63,128 nt of DNA from Clavulina sp. PMI_390. Taxonomy: Eukaryota; Basidiomycota; Agaricomycetes; Cantharellales; Hydnaceae. Numbering within the stretch: the first letter of the stretch is position 1; each line of letters starts with the position of its first letter. This document shows, piece by piece, positions 46,594-60,081 of this stretch. Position numbers and translations under genes: made by a program. The notes under the pieces were generated by a model. It had not been told where the DNA came from. It saw nothing but the letters and a program-made list of their open reading frames with translations, and searched no databases. The DNA is taken from contig WIDE01000132.1 in NCBI GenBank assembly GCA_015039315.1, positions 7,284-70,411 on the forward strand, given 5' to 3'.

Positions 46594-49500
46594 CGTTCGT
46601 GCTTGTGTCGGGTTAAGGGTGAGGCTCAAGGTGCTCGGGATGTAGGACCACGACGAAGGATGGAGGGGAGGGAGGGCGCAACCCAGGAAAGGATAGTGTT
46701 CGCTAGTTTTTATCGGGGGATCCACAAGACGATTGGCACAGGTAAAGGCAGGTTTAGGGAAATGAATCGAGACCCTAAGCGAAGAGCTACATTAGAACGA
46801 ACTCAGTTAAAACTCAGTTAAGAATGGCAACTGTATTCCTCCAGCTTTCCATTCATTCCACACAGACTTGTTGCCACCTGTGCTCCCTGGGAGGACCACA
46901 CTAACTCGCCCACCCCCCGCCTTATTCCGCGTCCTCGGCCAGATATCCTCGGACATGCTCTTTCTGGGCACACCTCTCCCCCCCTCAGTTATCGACTCAA
47001 GTGCCGCTTTTGGCGCATATAACTTGCACATCCTGTGTCAGTGACTCCTTGGCACTGCCTCTACTTTGGGCCACCCGTGCTTGCACCTCCTGTGTTGCAC
47101 CACCACCGGCAGACCCTGTGTGCCTGCCAGCTCAGGGCCCTAAATCCCCCGTCACCGCCCCTTGTGTAGCGATCGTGCAGGGGCTGGAGTACCGCCTGGC
47201 GACCCATTCAGCCCAGGCCAAGTGGTAGTCTCGATACCAGTAGAGAGGTCCAACCATATAATTACAACCGCACAATACAATAATACAAACTACATATGTG
47301 TATATAGTGGTCGTATAGTACATGGCAAATGCCCTTCATTTATCTTTTTCATTCATTTTCATTCATTCCGTTGGCCCACACAAGAGGCTTGCTCCGACAT
47401 CAGATTTTCCGCCTAATTATTCTTCGCATTCATTCTTGGCTCTCTGACCCCCCCTCCATACAACTCCCGCCGGTTCTCACTTATCGCTCCTTGCTCCCCA
47501 CAAGGAACACACACACACACGCACACGCACTCAAGCCCCTTCATCGCGACACACGCGTCAAACCTAATTTCCAAGTGTGCGGCAATATGAATGGGAATCG
47601 GTTGCTTCTTTGACAGGATGATGCCCATCCTCGGTTTCGGCACATCTCTGGGTTCATCTGGCAATTCAATCCCTGCCAGCCTCCTCAATCCCAGATTGCT
47701 GACAATGTCCCCCGAACACCATTACACGTTTATCCCAGAGCAACCCCCTCGCGCGCGCGTTCCAGTCGGACCGCCGTTTTCATACGCGGGGCGCTCCTTA
47801 TCTCCATCTTGCGCAGATTGCCCATCCCATGATGATGATTGGCTCCAGACCCATCATGTGTCAGCCATCTTTTTTGTTTGTTAGTCGGTCTAGAGTATGT
47901 GACGCAGGATCGGTTCATTATGGCGTGTCGTGAAACGTCTCGCGAGCTGGCGACGAGCGAAAATCCCTGCCTCCCTTTTTCCCCCCCTCCTCCAGCTAGC
48001 TCCTCCACTTCTCTCTCCCACAATGTAGTTGCTTGCCATGTCGTTCCCTCCTGCCGCGGACCGCGGTAGGGAATCTAGTGCGCCCCTATTACCACGGCAG
48101 TAAAATTAGAGAAATTCTCTCCTCACGACAGTTGCTCGATTCCAATGGAATGGAAACATTCGGGCCCAGGTCTTCTGGGCACTGCTAATCGCAATCTCAT
48201 TCTTAGGACCTACCCAGCCCCTTCCCCCCTCCCAATTTTCCCCCGCTCTCTCGTTGCAATCGAGATCTGACACACACCAAAAAATATGAAACGTGTGGTC
48301 CAGGTCCGATCCATCCCCCTCACACCCTGTTCCCACTCAGTCAGACGCAGATCTCGGTCGGCATCAGATTTTCTGGCTTTTTCTTTTCCAGATTGACACT
48401 CACTTCGGCCCGCATTTGCAAAAACACGTTGTTGGCCAAACGCCGACGTCGGCGCATTCGCCTATGCGTCACTCCTTGTTGACGTTCGTGGTCGTGTGTT
48501 CCCCCCACCCGCGCCTTTTCAAATCTCGGAACTTTACGCGCCGCTGGGCATAAAAACTAGATAGCGCTTATAGTTAGACATATATGCACGTGAGCGATGC
48601 GAAGCTTCTTTTTCGTGATCGGGGGATATAGAGCGAATTTTCGAAGCCGCTAGGATCGGTGACAGTCAGTCAGGCAGCTAGTCAGAAATTGTCCCGGGTG
48701 AAAGGATCTCCCGATGCCCGGGATCAATTTAATATAAGATTAATTCAGTCGCACATCTGGGAATCGCTCGTCCACCCAACACCCTGCAGCGGGTCGACGG
48801 GTGCTTCAGTCCCACTGTCAAGCACTAATGGCATACTGCATACTGTGAGGGCCGTTGACAGGCTCAAGCGCGGTCTACCGACGATGCGGCAAAGCGGATG
48901 CTCTAAAAAAGTAAAACGGCATGTGATAGGAAAATCCGGGAGATATCCGCTACATATCGTCCCCACCTCCCGCCCCCTTCCCTCCTCTAATTGACTTTTA
49001 GCCTACTCACTCACCAATCCATTACACGTGCTAAGCAGTGAATAAGTGCCGTAAACAGTGCCCGTCAGTGGCCGTCGGAAATTTCAAAGAATCCGCCCAC
49101 ACCTATATTTGCTCCAACCGCCAAGGGCGAAAAGGAAAAGAAAATGTAAATGGGGGTAACTATCAATAAGTTCTCGCTTGTCGTTTGGGATCTCGGTGAG
49201 GCTCGACGCGGCTCCAACTCGCCAGAGCCAGGCCCAAGCCAAAAGGTCAGGTGCGCCGATAAACCCACTGACTCATTCATCGCATGTAATTACGCGCCTT
49301 CATCGTGAGCCGGGAAAGGGTCCGCGGGGTGCGGGTTGTTCTAGAGCTCAGCAAGGGAGGCCAGAGTCGTCGCTGTGAAAACAGCAGTCGGGCATCTCGG
49401 AGTACAATATGGACGAAACAAAACGTTGCTGGGAGAGCTGAAGAAGTCGTCCACGATCCTGCCTTCTCAGTCTCTGAAGGTAACGGAAGTTCAGTCCCAA

Positions 49501-52500
49501 ATTAGGTGGAAAAGCCCAGGAAAACACTGCTGCAGCGTCCCCCCCCACATGACTCGAGCACAGAGTTTGAGGTTGGAATCACGGAATGTTTCAGAGGTCA
49601 TCGGATTTTCACCGGACCGTTGGAAAATATGACATTGCGGGATTCACTGTCGGTGGATATACCGAATTTCACTACAGAGCCTCGTCGTTAGCCCTCATGA
49701 TGCGCTCCCTCCTGGTCAAGAAGTCACCCCGATTTGCCTGCCAAAAATGTATTTCTCCGTGTACATCCAGATCCCCAATCTTGAGAAATATTGCCCCGTC
49801 AAGCAACTAAGGGTCCGTTGGCCACCTTGGCAAAGGCGGTCGTTAGTGAGGGGCGGACTTGGTGTTCCAGTCACCAGCGCCGCAATCAAGGGACGAAAGA
49901 TTCAGAGCGTAACGATGGGTTGGCGCGCCAGTCGAGAGGCTGCAAGATGGTAGAATCACGTATCACGACGCTGGCCGCGCTAAACACCTGCCTCGCGCTT
50001 CCCAATAGGTCTACAACAGCTGCGGACTCGTCTGATGGTCGCTCATGGAAAAGAGCAGCGAACAGATGGGTTTGCCTGGTTTAATGAGACGATCAACGCA
50101 TAAACAGATAGATAGAAGAGCTTTTGCGTAGGAATTAACTCCAGTTATGGCTAGAGAGCGCTGCACATGGACCGGAGTGTCCCTGCGTTGCCAGAGAAGA
50201 AGATTGCATGAGAATATTCAAGGAACTTCCAGATGGAGGTTGCCTTCGGCATGATGAGTCGGCCGCACGCAATTTACACCCACACAAGCTCGTAGGGAAC
50301 CCCGAGATCTGCAGGCGAGCGATGACGGGCTTCGGAAGATCGTTACTTGTCATAACCCCACTTTTTACCTTGTACCCTCTCAGCGACGATCTCGAGCCGA
50401 GAGCTGGACAGCTAATTAGGCGGATTGGGCGCGTTGCCCGCTCGCAAGGACTGCTGTTGTTGTTCCGAAGTATAGCGAGCGAACCAGAGACTCTTAACTT
50501 GTCGTAAGGCCCGGTGGTACCGCGCGGACGTTGCCACGCCCATGGACATCCAGATCGCGAGGGGAAAGACGGATTCTGGATGGTGATATCGACTCTCGAG
50601 ATCATCTGTCACTGTTCGATTTGGTAAGATTCGCCTAGCCCCTGCCGACGGTCCAACGCGGTCGGAAAGCGGTATTGCGTGTTGTCTAGGACAGTCCGAT
50701 CCGATGGGGGGCCGTTGGAAGCCGGAAAACTGGTGTCTCGAAGTGAAAGAGGATCTTTAGAGCGGTGTCCTTTCTTCCACATTTGTCGCGATTGTCCTTC
50801 CGCCCCGAAAAGAAAGGGATCGTGAGTCAGAAGTACCACAAAGGGATAAACAGCGCTGAGACCACTAGAAGCACCAGAAAGGCCGATTCATAGGAGGTTA
50901 GAGGCTTGACGACTCCTGCCCAATAACCCGTATCAAGCGCCGCTTCCTCGCCCGTCGTCAAGGTGCCAATGGGGCTGGCGGTCCCTGGAGTCAAGTCAAG
51001 CGGACCGCCAGCGCAAGGCTCAACAACCGTTTATGGTGCCAGCGACTGGACTTGGAGACCGCGTCTTCCTACTTCCTATTCAAAAAGTTTTTACCCGCTT
51101 GGTTCGCTGAACGTGAGTCAGCGCGAGTAGTAGAAACTTGAGAATAACTCTCTATGAAACGGAAGTAAATTAATCTAACAATCCGTGGAAGCTGAGTTTC
51201 TCTTCTCCACTTCTTTTTTCTGGTGGCGTTTGGTGGCGGTGTGTGTCACCTCACGACATAACATAAGCGGCGGTGCGTTAGACAGGGCAACGTGAGAAGC
51301 CTGCAATTCACCTCATAGAACATCGTTTGTGTCAACTCCAAAAGACCCTTTTGCGTAGAGAAAATAATTTTGAAGTGTCCAGTTAGTAACAGGGGTCAGG
51401 CCGACTTACCAGGAGAAGCACTAAAAAGATGGAAGGTCGTCATGGTAAGAGACATGAGTATTTCACAATCTTGAGGGCTAAAAGTTCATGATCGGATTAG
51501 GATATAGCGGGCTTACGCCTGAACTCAGTCGGTGTCCGCAGGTGATTCATCTATCACCGCCATCTGGCCCCAGCAATCTTTTCGGCTCCTCCAGCAAATC
51601 TTTCTGCCACTCGATCATCACATTAGCCTCTGCAGACGCGTGCCGATTCACAGAACCCCGACACGAGCCAAAAGGAATAGACAGGGGAGCAGGCGGCCAC
51701 ATCGGACATCTTACTGCGAAAGGCCCCCTCAACACCCGATCAAGCAATCAGGTCATTCTGGGAGTTTACCAAACACCATGCCGATCTCAGCGCCAGTGGT
51801 CCAGTATAGTAACTAGTTCTCTTCATAACGGAAGTAGAATTCAATCAGCCGTATAACTCACTGAGTGCTGACTGGCGGAAGTTGCCTGAGCATTTACTTG
51901 CTCCGCAGCATTTTTAAATGCCATCTAATTCCCCGAACGCTGGCAAGGCACGGCAGGTCGGACGTCGTCAGCTGTCATCTGCAAGCTTGCTGACCGCATA
52001 CAGCAAGTGCTGGCTTCCAATCGCAATACAGATGAGGACCTGAGTCAATCTTCGATGATGATCGGGGAGAAAGGGCAAAAAGGAACAGAGATTCAGATTT
52101 TTTGGGATCGCGTGAAGATGGGTTTCTCAATCAACCTCGTGCCCATGCAATCGATAAATTGCACGTTTAGTTGGGCTCGTCCATTCACGGAAGCCACTAT
52201 CGAAACACCCAGCTCTCTACGCCCGAATAAGACAGATAATGACTCCCCAGGAACCCGCGGTGTGGGAGCCTTTTTTTGAGTATGGGCGACGTTCAGTTCA
52301 AACAATGCAAAGATAATGACATTAATCAGTGCATGTAAAGGAGCGAGGTGTGAGTCAAGCCCATAAGGGGCTTTCGCAATGTATATGTGCGACCACAGGT
52401 CCAGCAAGGGAATAAATAAACGAAACGAGAGTGCTTCATTAACTAGTGGGATAACACGAGCAAAAAAAGAAAGAAAAATCGACGAAGGGGGGATCTTCAG

Positions 52501-52564
52501 TGAAGGTATTAAGAGATATCATCGATTTTCACAATCGATCATCATGGAAGAAGGCTCAAGCACG
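46594..52564. other. 6 kb gene desert upstream of the GATA gene
   Basis: No frame with a known signature and no splice-consistent exon series on either strand. It contains a CA/CACG microsatellite at about 47505-47530 and a CGCGCGCG run near 47752. Pyrimidine-rich stretches and several AGATAG/TGATAG words are also present (for example near 48925 and 50108). It could be the extended regulatory region of the GATA gene or hold non-coding transcripts. Confidence 0.5.
47505..47530. repeat. CA-type microsatellite
   Basis: Run of CA dinucleotides interrupted by CG (ACACACACACACACGCACACGCAC type). Simple sequence repeat only. Confidence 0.8.
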
Positions 52565-55500
52565 TCATTGAATGGGACCAGTGGGGGCTGCATTACGTCG
52601 GTTGGGGACGGGAAGGGGAGGTGTGAGCGACTGGCGGTTGCGGGACTGAATACTCGAACGAGATGCGGGCAAAGCTGAAGAAGGCGATAATGATAATTGA
52701 GACTTAGAAGTTGACTGTCCGTTTTGATGTTGTGGGTATGGTGAGGCTGGAGAAGATGATGATGATGGGCTGAACACAGGAGCAGACGATTGGGGAGAGG
52801 GAGTAGAGAACGTGGACGTGGCTGGTGACGCCATCGGTGGTGGTACAAGGGCTTGCTGAGAGAAAGAACGGCTGTGGGAGAAGCTCGATTTTGAGAGAGG
52901 ATGTGGCTTGCTCGACTTGTGCGAATTCGACAGTGAGCTGCCTGGTCGCGATGGGCCGCCTCCGGGGGGTTCCGCGTTCATGTAGACTGGAACTGGGACA
53001 GGCTGCACAACGACCATGGGCATGGGAGGCATTTGCATTTGCATATGCATTGGCATCCCATATGGCATACCATACATGGGAGCCATTGTGGCCATGGGTG
53101 GGATCATAGAGGCGCCGCCGCCTGCAGACGGGAGCGGAGGGGAAAGTGGAGATGAGAAAGTTGAAGACGGGTCGCCAGGCGCCAGGGATCGACGGCGTGG
53201 CAAACCTCGGCCGCTTTCCCCACTCCCTGAAATGCCAGAAACGTTCGTCGGAGCGTTCGACAAGCTCATTCTGGCGGTTCGCTGAGATGGACCAGAAGTG
53301 GATTGGGTTCCAACGCCGAGTGCGCTTCTTGAGGAGCTAATGCCAGTTCCGTGCATAGTCGCGACAGACCTAATCGACGGGCGACGAGAACCAGCTTCTG
53401 ATACTGCCCCTCCATGAGTGCTCCCACTGCCACCGTAATATGGGACTGGTTGCATGGGGAGCGTCATGCTCCGAGGAGTATCATCGACGGTAACATCCCA
53501 CATTTGGCCTCCTCTACGAGGAGCTCCTGGCTCAGTGCTGGTGCGCCGCGTCTTCGGTCCACTACCAAGTGATGGGCTCGATTTGGAGTGGGTGGGAGAG
53601 TACGGGAACGGCGATGTCACCTGCAAGGAAGCCTGCGCTCGCGAGTTGTTGGACCCGCCATCCACCTTGTAGCTCTCACGGCGTTTGCGGGCAGCGATCA
53701 CTTCTTCCTGCAACCGCTGCTGTTCCATGATAGATGATTTTCTCCTGCGCTCACGCTGCTCGACAAACTGCCTATCACGGTCTATCTCCTGTCTCGAGTA
53801 ATGCGCAGGACTGTCACTAATTGCCGATCGACCCCCAGGCGAAGGAGGCAGACCAGTAATCTCCAACTCGTTGGCAGAGTTGGATGGATGGACAATAACG
53901 AGCGGGCTGTCTTGGCCCGACCCTACGCTTCGTCGCTTCGCGAAGCGGTCGACCTGTTGGCCTAGAGAGTTACGCGACATTGAACGACGGGACTCGGCTC
54001 CGTGTGATGAAGTGGGTGGGGAAGGGGCAAAACGAACGCCGCGGCGTTTGGGCAGTGATGGTACTCTCTGCAATAAAGTTGCTGGTGGTGCTGAGTCGAC
54101 CGGAGAACGTAAGGTGGGTCCCGATGCAGGAGCAAGAGAAAAGGCAGAGTGAGTGGGCGATGAAGTCGCAGCAGACAGGGCCGGGGTTGACAACCCGATG
54201 CTGCTGCTATTATTGGACCCTGAAGAGGATCGGGTGGACGCTGAGACCGAGCTCGAAGTGGCTGTCAAATCGCTTGTAGTCAGCACTGGCGAGGTAAAAA
54301 AAAAAAAGCAAGTGAAAAGTAATGATGGTGAGCGGACTGCGCAAGTACGACCGAGTTCTGTACAGTTCACTTACGACCGTGTGATTGGGAAGTGGATGGC
54401 AATGAGCCACGGGAAGGTGTCAAGCCAACAACTGGCTCGCCATCCATTTCCTCACAAATAAGACCGGAGAAGGCCTCGATCCCTTCAGAGAACTCCAAGG
54501 CAGCAACTGGTCTGCCGAAGATTGGCCCAGAGATGTACTCTCCGCGGTACTCGTCGACGGTCCACACAACATTGCGCTCCTCAAAACCACCTCGACGAAC
54601 CCATCGAGCTAAACCCCGGCTAATTCCGGATTGCTCAACCCGCCTGATTTGCGTCGCCTCAACTTCCTGTGGTGTTTGCTGCCCAGCAGTCCATTGGAGC
54701 GAAGGAGCAGCAGGCCGTAATGCTGTCGGACTGCTAGGGCTAGCCTGTGATAATGATGATGACTGGGCTTGTAGTCTTGACAAGGACAAAGCGCGTAGGA
54801 TTGCACGTTCTTCCGCAAGTGTGAAGACGTGTGACTTGAGACGCTCCAGAAGTCGAAGGCGGGCAAGGTGCTGCGGAAGGGATAGAATGGGAGGAGGAAG
54901 GTTTATGGAAGCGTTGACGGAACGTGGGTAGACGGCTATTTCTAACGTGGCTGAGTTGGAGTGGATAATATTGGTGGTGTTTATAGTTGGCATGGTAAGC
55001 AATGGATGCGGTGAGGTGTATGGATTTCGAGTCAACGAGCGGAAGAGCACGGATTGCATGTAGACGGATGGGGAAACTATTGGCGGGGATTGTGGGATGG
55101 GTGGCAGTTGGGGTGCAACAAGGGATGAGCTCGAAGATCTGGGTGAATTGGTGTTGCTGCTCGAGGGCTCCGAACTTCGAGAAGATCGCTGGCGCACAAA
55201 TGGCCGAACCGGAGGCGACAGCTTTTCATCGTCGTCATCAGAGACGCCAGATGAGCCGTCAGCGAGATGCCTAGGCCGCGTCAGCCCTGATGACGCAGAA
55301 CGCATGACAGTGCTGGTGGGTGTCAGTGTGGTTGAGGGAGTGCGAGCTAGCGATGCCGAGGACATGGAGCCCTTTCGACTCCGGAACACGGATTTCCACG
55401 TTCTGTGAGTGCCAGGAGCGAGGAGAGCATCAGGAGCAGGCTTGATGTCGGGGGAAACCACGGTGAAGGAGGTGTCACTGGACGCAGAGGAAGCAGCCGA

Positions 55501-55629
55501 GTAGGCTGGGCGTGGTTTCAGCGTCGGCGCAGCTGGCTTGGCTGACGGTCGCTCTGCATGTTGCGACGACTCTTTTCTCTGTTTTTTGTCGTCTTTACGG
55601 CCGAAAAGCGACGCTGCAAGGCGGCGCAT
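52565..55629 (-). CDS. Hypothetical low-complexity protein with RVxF-like motif
   Basis: Two long exons. The start at 55629 (MRRLAASLFGRKDDKKQRKE) was chosen over the upstream ATG at 55785 because conserved-looking basic sequence begins here. Exon 1 is Ser/Pro-rich with a more ordered block near its end (ARLRLLERLKSHVFTLAEER, then VVWTVDEYRGEYISGPIFGR and ALEFSEGIEAF). A GTAAGT...CGCCAG intron lies at about 54294-54372. Exon 2 has PKRRGVRFAP (about 54040), which fits the RVxF docking motif of protein phosphatase 1. A predicted charged helix follows (REQIDRDRQF-type, RQEIDRDRQFVEQRERRRK to LQEEVIAARKRR). A methionine/proline-rich run precedes the serine-rich end at 52565. I do not recognise the family. 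It could be a scaffold or cell-polarity protein, but that is a guess. Confidence 0.6.
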
Positions 55630-56068
55630 GTGGGCGAACAAAGCGAGAGGAAGAGGAAGGACGTCAACCTCGGAACGTTGGTTCAGCTGTATGTAATAAT
55701 TTGCGAACACGCGCAGAAATTGGAACAGGGTTAGTTTTTTTAGGACACCGCGATGTTCAGGCTCCGCCGCGAATGTCTCTCGCACCTCGTGAGCATGCCC
55801 AAGCCGCCCCGGACAGCGTTGGCGTCTGTCGCAGTGAGCACCGACGCGTTCGAGTCGAAGGTTAGGACACAGAAATCAAAAACCCCTCGATTACATAACG
55901 GTCCCACCGATCCAAACCGGGAATCACAAACGTGCGGGGTATTTCTCTCTTTTTGTTGTTTCGTATAGAGCTGTAGACGATGTAGATAATACAAGATGAT
56001 GATGTAGGTAATTGCGGAATATTTAGGAGGAGCATAAATTCGGGTATCCTCATTATCCAAGCCACTGC

Positions 56069-56809
<741 letters not shown>

Positions 56810-56818
56810 TTTCTGCAT

Positions 56819-58413
56819 AAAAAATTCAGGGTATGACCACTTCGATTAGCCTGGACGTGAGCGAGACAAGGAGTGTTGTTCGAGGTTTAGGTCTCGTGAC
56901 CTATGTTTGTTTTGGCCGACACCCCACATCTCGGCGTCCAAACAACGAGCATGAATTCAAGCCCGAGGCTTTGGATAGAAAGAATGCAGCTGTACACTTG
57001 TCTAACTGAGGACTCATGTTATCCGATATCCGAACGCACCTAACTCCATGGACCAGACATTTGTCAGACGGGCCAGCTATCTAAGCCGCTCCCAAACCCG
57101 CACTGCTATTCTCTCTCCTACGCCTCGCTCTTGGTGCTGCAACAGGTATCTAACGTTCTATTGCATCATCTATGATATACCACGTAGCTCGCCACTTTCC
57201 TTCGTTTTGTCTCGCTCATAGCAGCCATAGCTTCTCTGACCAATTGTAGAGTTCAACTGACGTCAGTCTCTATTTTCATAGCACGTTCCATAGTCTTCCG
57301 TCCTCACAGCCGAAAATGTCCGATTTGTAACCTCCATAAGCGGTCTAGCATGTCGTGGCCCATTACACTGAGCATACACCAAGACGGCTTAGTGGAACCC
57401 GCCTCATAAGTTCAACTCAGAGGATTCGGAACCAATAGCGTTACCTGGCACACTGACTGCATGTTTCCTTTGAAGATGCTCGCATACATTCATCTTGCCC
57501 TAGGGCCATCTTAGTGTTCTCCTCTCGCTCTAGGGAACTGGGCTTCGCTATCTTGGCGGCTTGGGGAGAGATAACCCCCTCTAGTTTGGGATCTCGTTTG
57601 AGGAATCTACCCTAATTCTACCTCGAGACTTGAGTATCTTCAGGACGTCCTGCTCGCACTGTTGCCAATTTCAATGGCCTCACTGTATATGCATTCTCCA
57701 TCAACAATCACAAAAGCTTAGTGGACGGTGACAGCGCAGGACTAGTATAAGAACCCCATCTACATTTGGCCATTCAACGCTTGATTTCTGCACAGAAAAA
57801 GGGGCTCGTTCCAAGGTGATCGACGATCAACATAACAGGAAGTAAAAGACCAGCCGATATAGTCACACCAGTGTCGCTTTGGTTCATGCTTGTCGCCCGA
57901 TCGATTGATCCATACCACAGTTCGGTCCTAGTCACCCCGGTGGTGCAATATCTGAATTACAGGATGAGCGTCAGGGTCGTCAAGGAACTCCTAACTCTCC
58001 TAGACTTTCTGCGCGAGCCCGCATGAGCGCTTGAAACAATTGATATTTCACTCAGTTTGGAACACCGCTGTATACTTGACTTGTATACGTTAGTGCGGTC
58101 TTTTCCATTCGCCCAAAATCTCCTAAGAGCTTCGGATATTAGGTTGGACTTGCCGAGACGGTGGCTGTATTCTCCATGCCGACTCAATCCTCGGCTCTGC
58201 CATGGCGAGAGCGTGCCGAATGAGCTAGGATGCCTACCATACCAGCGGGAGCTGGTTGTTTCTAAGATAAATACAGCTCTCTCTCCAAGGGGCCTCCCCT
58301 CCCCTCAGTACATCTGGACCACTCCCCTTAAAGGTATTGCCGACTTCCACTACACCGTGGAGGGTAATCCTCATCCAGTGTATAACAGCAAGTCACACAC
58401 TACGCTATCAAGA
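56819..58413. other. Intergenic, no gene recognised
   Basis: CENP-A promoter followed by about 1.4 kb with stops in all frames at short intervals. No repeat or RNA gene was recognised. Confidence 0.5.
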
Positions 58414-58525
58414 ATGAAGGCCTTCACATATGTCATCTTGTTGAGCGTTTTAGCCTCTCTTGGTCTTGCTGCCCCACTCAAGGTGAGCTCAGACCAGCTT
58501 GGGTACTCTATGGCCCGGAGAAGCT
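58414..58525 (+). CDS. Orphan signal-peptide exon (small secreted protein?)
   Basis: ATG at 58414 opens MKAFTYVILLSVLASLGLAA followed by PLK and a GTGAGC donor at about 58483. Without splicing the frame closes at 58525 after SMARRS. The first 20 residues are an excellent secretion signal with an AxA-type cleavage site. No following exon could be identified downstream, so it is either a remnant, a very short secreted peptide, or a gene whose other exons I could not recognise. Confidence 0.3.
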
Positions 58526-59639
58526 GAATCGTTTTGTCGTTCGGCAGGGCATAGACGTTACTCCCCAACCTGACAACAGCTGTGCCGACAAAAGAAGTGG
58601 CTCCCTTTTCGCTGACGCGGAGTTTATTGGGCGCGGGAGCGAGAAGCGCGGCCAGTGCGAGTAACGTACGACTTGTGAATGGTCTCTCAAATCCGGCTCA
58701 ATTCGATCATCTCATTTTTGAGATACATAAGTTTTCTCTTTTCCATCACTCACATAGCTAGTTTCGTCTAGTACTCACAAACCTGTAACTAAGTCCTCTG
58801 CTTCATTAATGTCAGGGAATCCGAAGTCCAGAGCTACCCGCGACATTCTGGCTCTCTGTCTCCACTGCGCCTTGTTTTTTTTTGTGTCTTCTCCGCGCCA
58901 CGATCTGGCTTGAGCTGGTCCCGCTCTTGCTCTATAACCAGTGAGTTCATGGTAGGTGGGCGTGATCGCTTGTAGAGCGCCTATATCAAGTATCGTTTGC
59001 CGAGTCAGCGAGTGATAGGTCTAATATTGTCGAAAGCTTCCCAAGAATATGTTTCGATGAAGCTCTCTGATAGAGATGGGTTAGTCCCCTATAGGTTCTC
59101 GTTTGCCACACACCTTGCGCCACATTGGTGAGCAACCACCTGGATCGAACCGTCCCCAGCCCACCCACCTTCTGCTCAACCAGCCACAGTGTTAGAAGCT
59201 GACCGAGGGGCAGTCCCTAACGTCGTTCACCATTACGGAACCTCAGCTCATCTGACAAGCAAAGCATTTAGGGTTGAATCTATGTGGCGCACTACGAACG
59301 ATGGCGGCCCAGGTCTGTGGGTGTGAGGAGCCTTAGTATCGGTATCTAATGGTGGAGCTGTTAGAGCCTTAACTGAGGAAATAGCACTTTCAGGAATTCA
59401 AGATGGTTGCACAACGTTCTGCCGCAAGTGGGTCAGTATATTCTCAGGTGTAACGGCGAGTTTTAGCGCGGAAGCTCAATAGTAAGGAACGAAGTGATAT
59501 CGAATATGCATCGATTGAAGAGGTATTAATGGGATGGGATAGAACATATATCTATGAAGGCGGAAGAGAATCATAGGTCAATTAGGTCGCCCACAGAACC
59601 AAGTCATGAACGGACCATATTATGCAGGAAGTGAGCTTA
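58526..59639. other. Intergenic, no gene recognised
   Basis: Short frames only. It may contain decayed exons of the secreted-protein candidate at 58414. Confidence 0.45.
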
Positions 59640-60041
59640 CTAAGCGGTGCTCTTGGCTACTTCCTTCCCTGAACCCTCCCGCCACGTGTATTTCAACGCG
59701 CCAGGTATCGGTTGGTCGGTCGTGTGGATAGCCTTGCCTGTGGAGAACACGGTGGTGTGAATGAGTTGATGAGAAGAGATAGCACATAGATCAAGATGAG
59801 ACATACCCTTGTACACAAAACGACCCCAAGCCTTCCCATTCTTGCCCTCATTCTTTAACCGAACGCGGGTCACCTGCCAGTACGTGTCTGGTCTCCCCGC
59901 CACATCCCAGCGTTTCTGTCGCACTAACGAACCTACACCGTCATTTGGGAGGCGAGAAAGAGTCTGGTAGAGATTTGTCTTGGTGCTGAGTATCGAGGAG
60001 TCGGGTACGAGAGACTTTAGCAGCTGCGTCGAAAACGACAT
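59640..60041 (-). CDS. Mitochondrial ribosomal small-subunit protein, mS34-like
   Basis: Start at 60041 (MSFSTQLLKSLVPDSSIL). An in-frame ATG ten codons upstream would leave only 10 bp to the neighbouring gene's start. Exon 1 carries LYQTLSRLPNDGVGSLVRQK, YWQVTRVRLKNEGKNGKAWG and RFVYKG. A GTATGT...CCACAG intron (about 59738-59806) joins KAIHTTDQPIPGALKYTW. The stop is at 59640. The RLPNDGVG, TRVR and KAWG...KG pattern is that of mitochondrial ribosomal protein mS34. The protein is about 110 residues with a basic N-terminus suited to mitochondrial import. The family call is by motif memory and is moderately secure. It is divergent from the GatC-like gene. Confidence 0.65.
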   Translation of the reverse strand: MSFSTQLLKSLVPDSSILSTKTNLYQTLSRLPNDGVGSLVRQKRWDVAGRPDTYWQVTRVRLKNEGKNGKAWGRFVYKGMSHLDLCAISSHQLIHTTVFSTGKAIHTTDQPIPGALKYTWREGSGKEVAKSTA

Positions 60042-60081
60042 TTTTGGGACAAATGCGCGTGTTACCGTCACAGGTCACGGC
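60042..60081. promoter_or_regulatory. 40-bp divergent promoter mS34-like / GatC-like
   Basis: Only 40 bp separate the two start codons. The core promoters and 5' leaders must overlap each other or lie inside the opposite coding region. The space contains GTCAC and GTCACGG words but no TATA box. Confidence 0.6.

Noticed and set aside
47505..47530. CA/CACG run considered as a CRISPR-like or telomeric repeat
   Set aside because: Plain dinucleotide microsatellite without spacers or telomere units.
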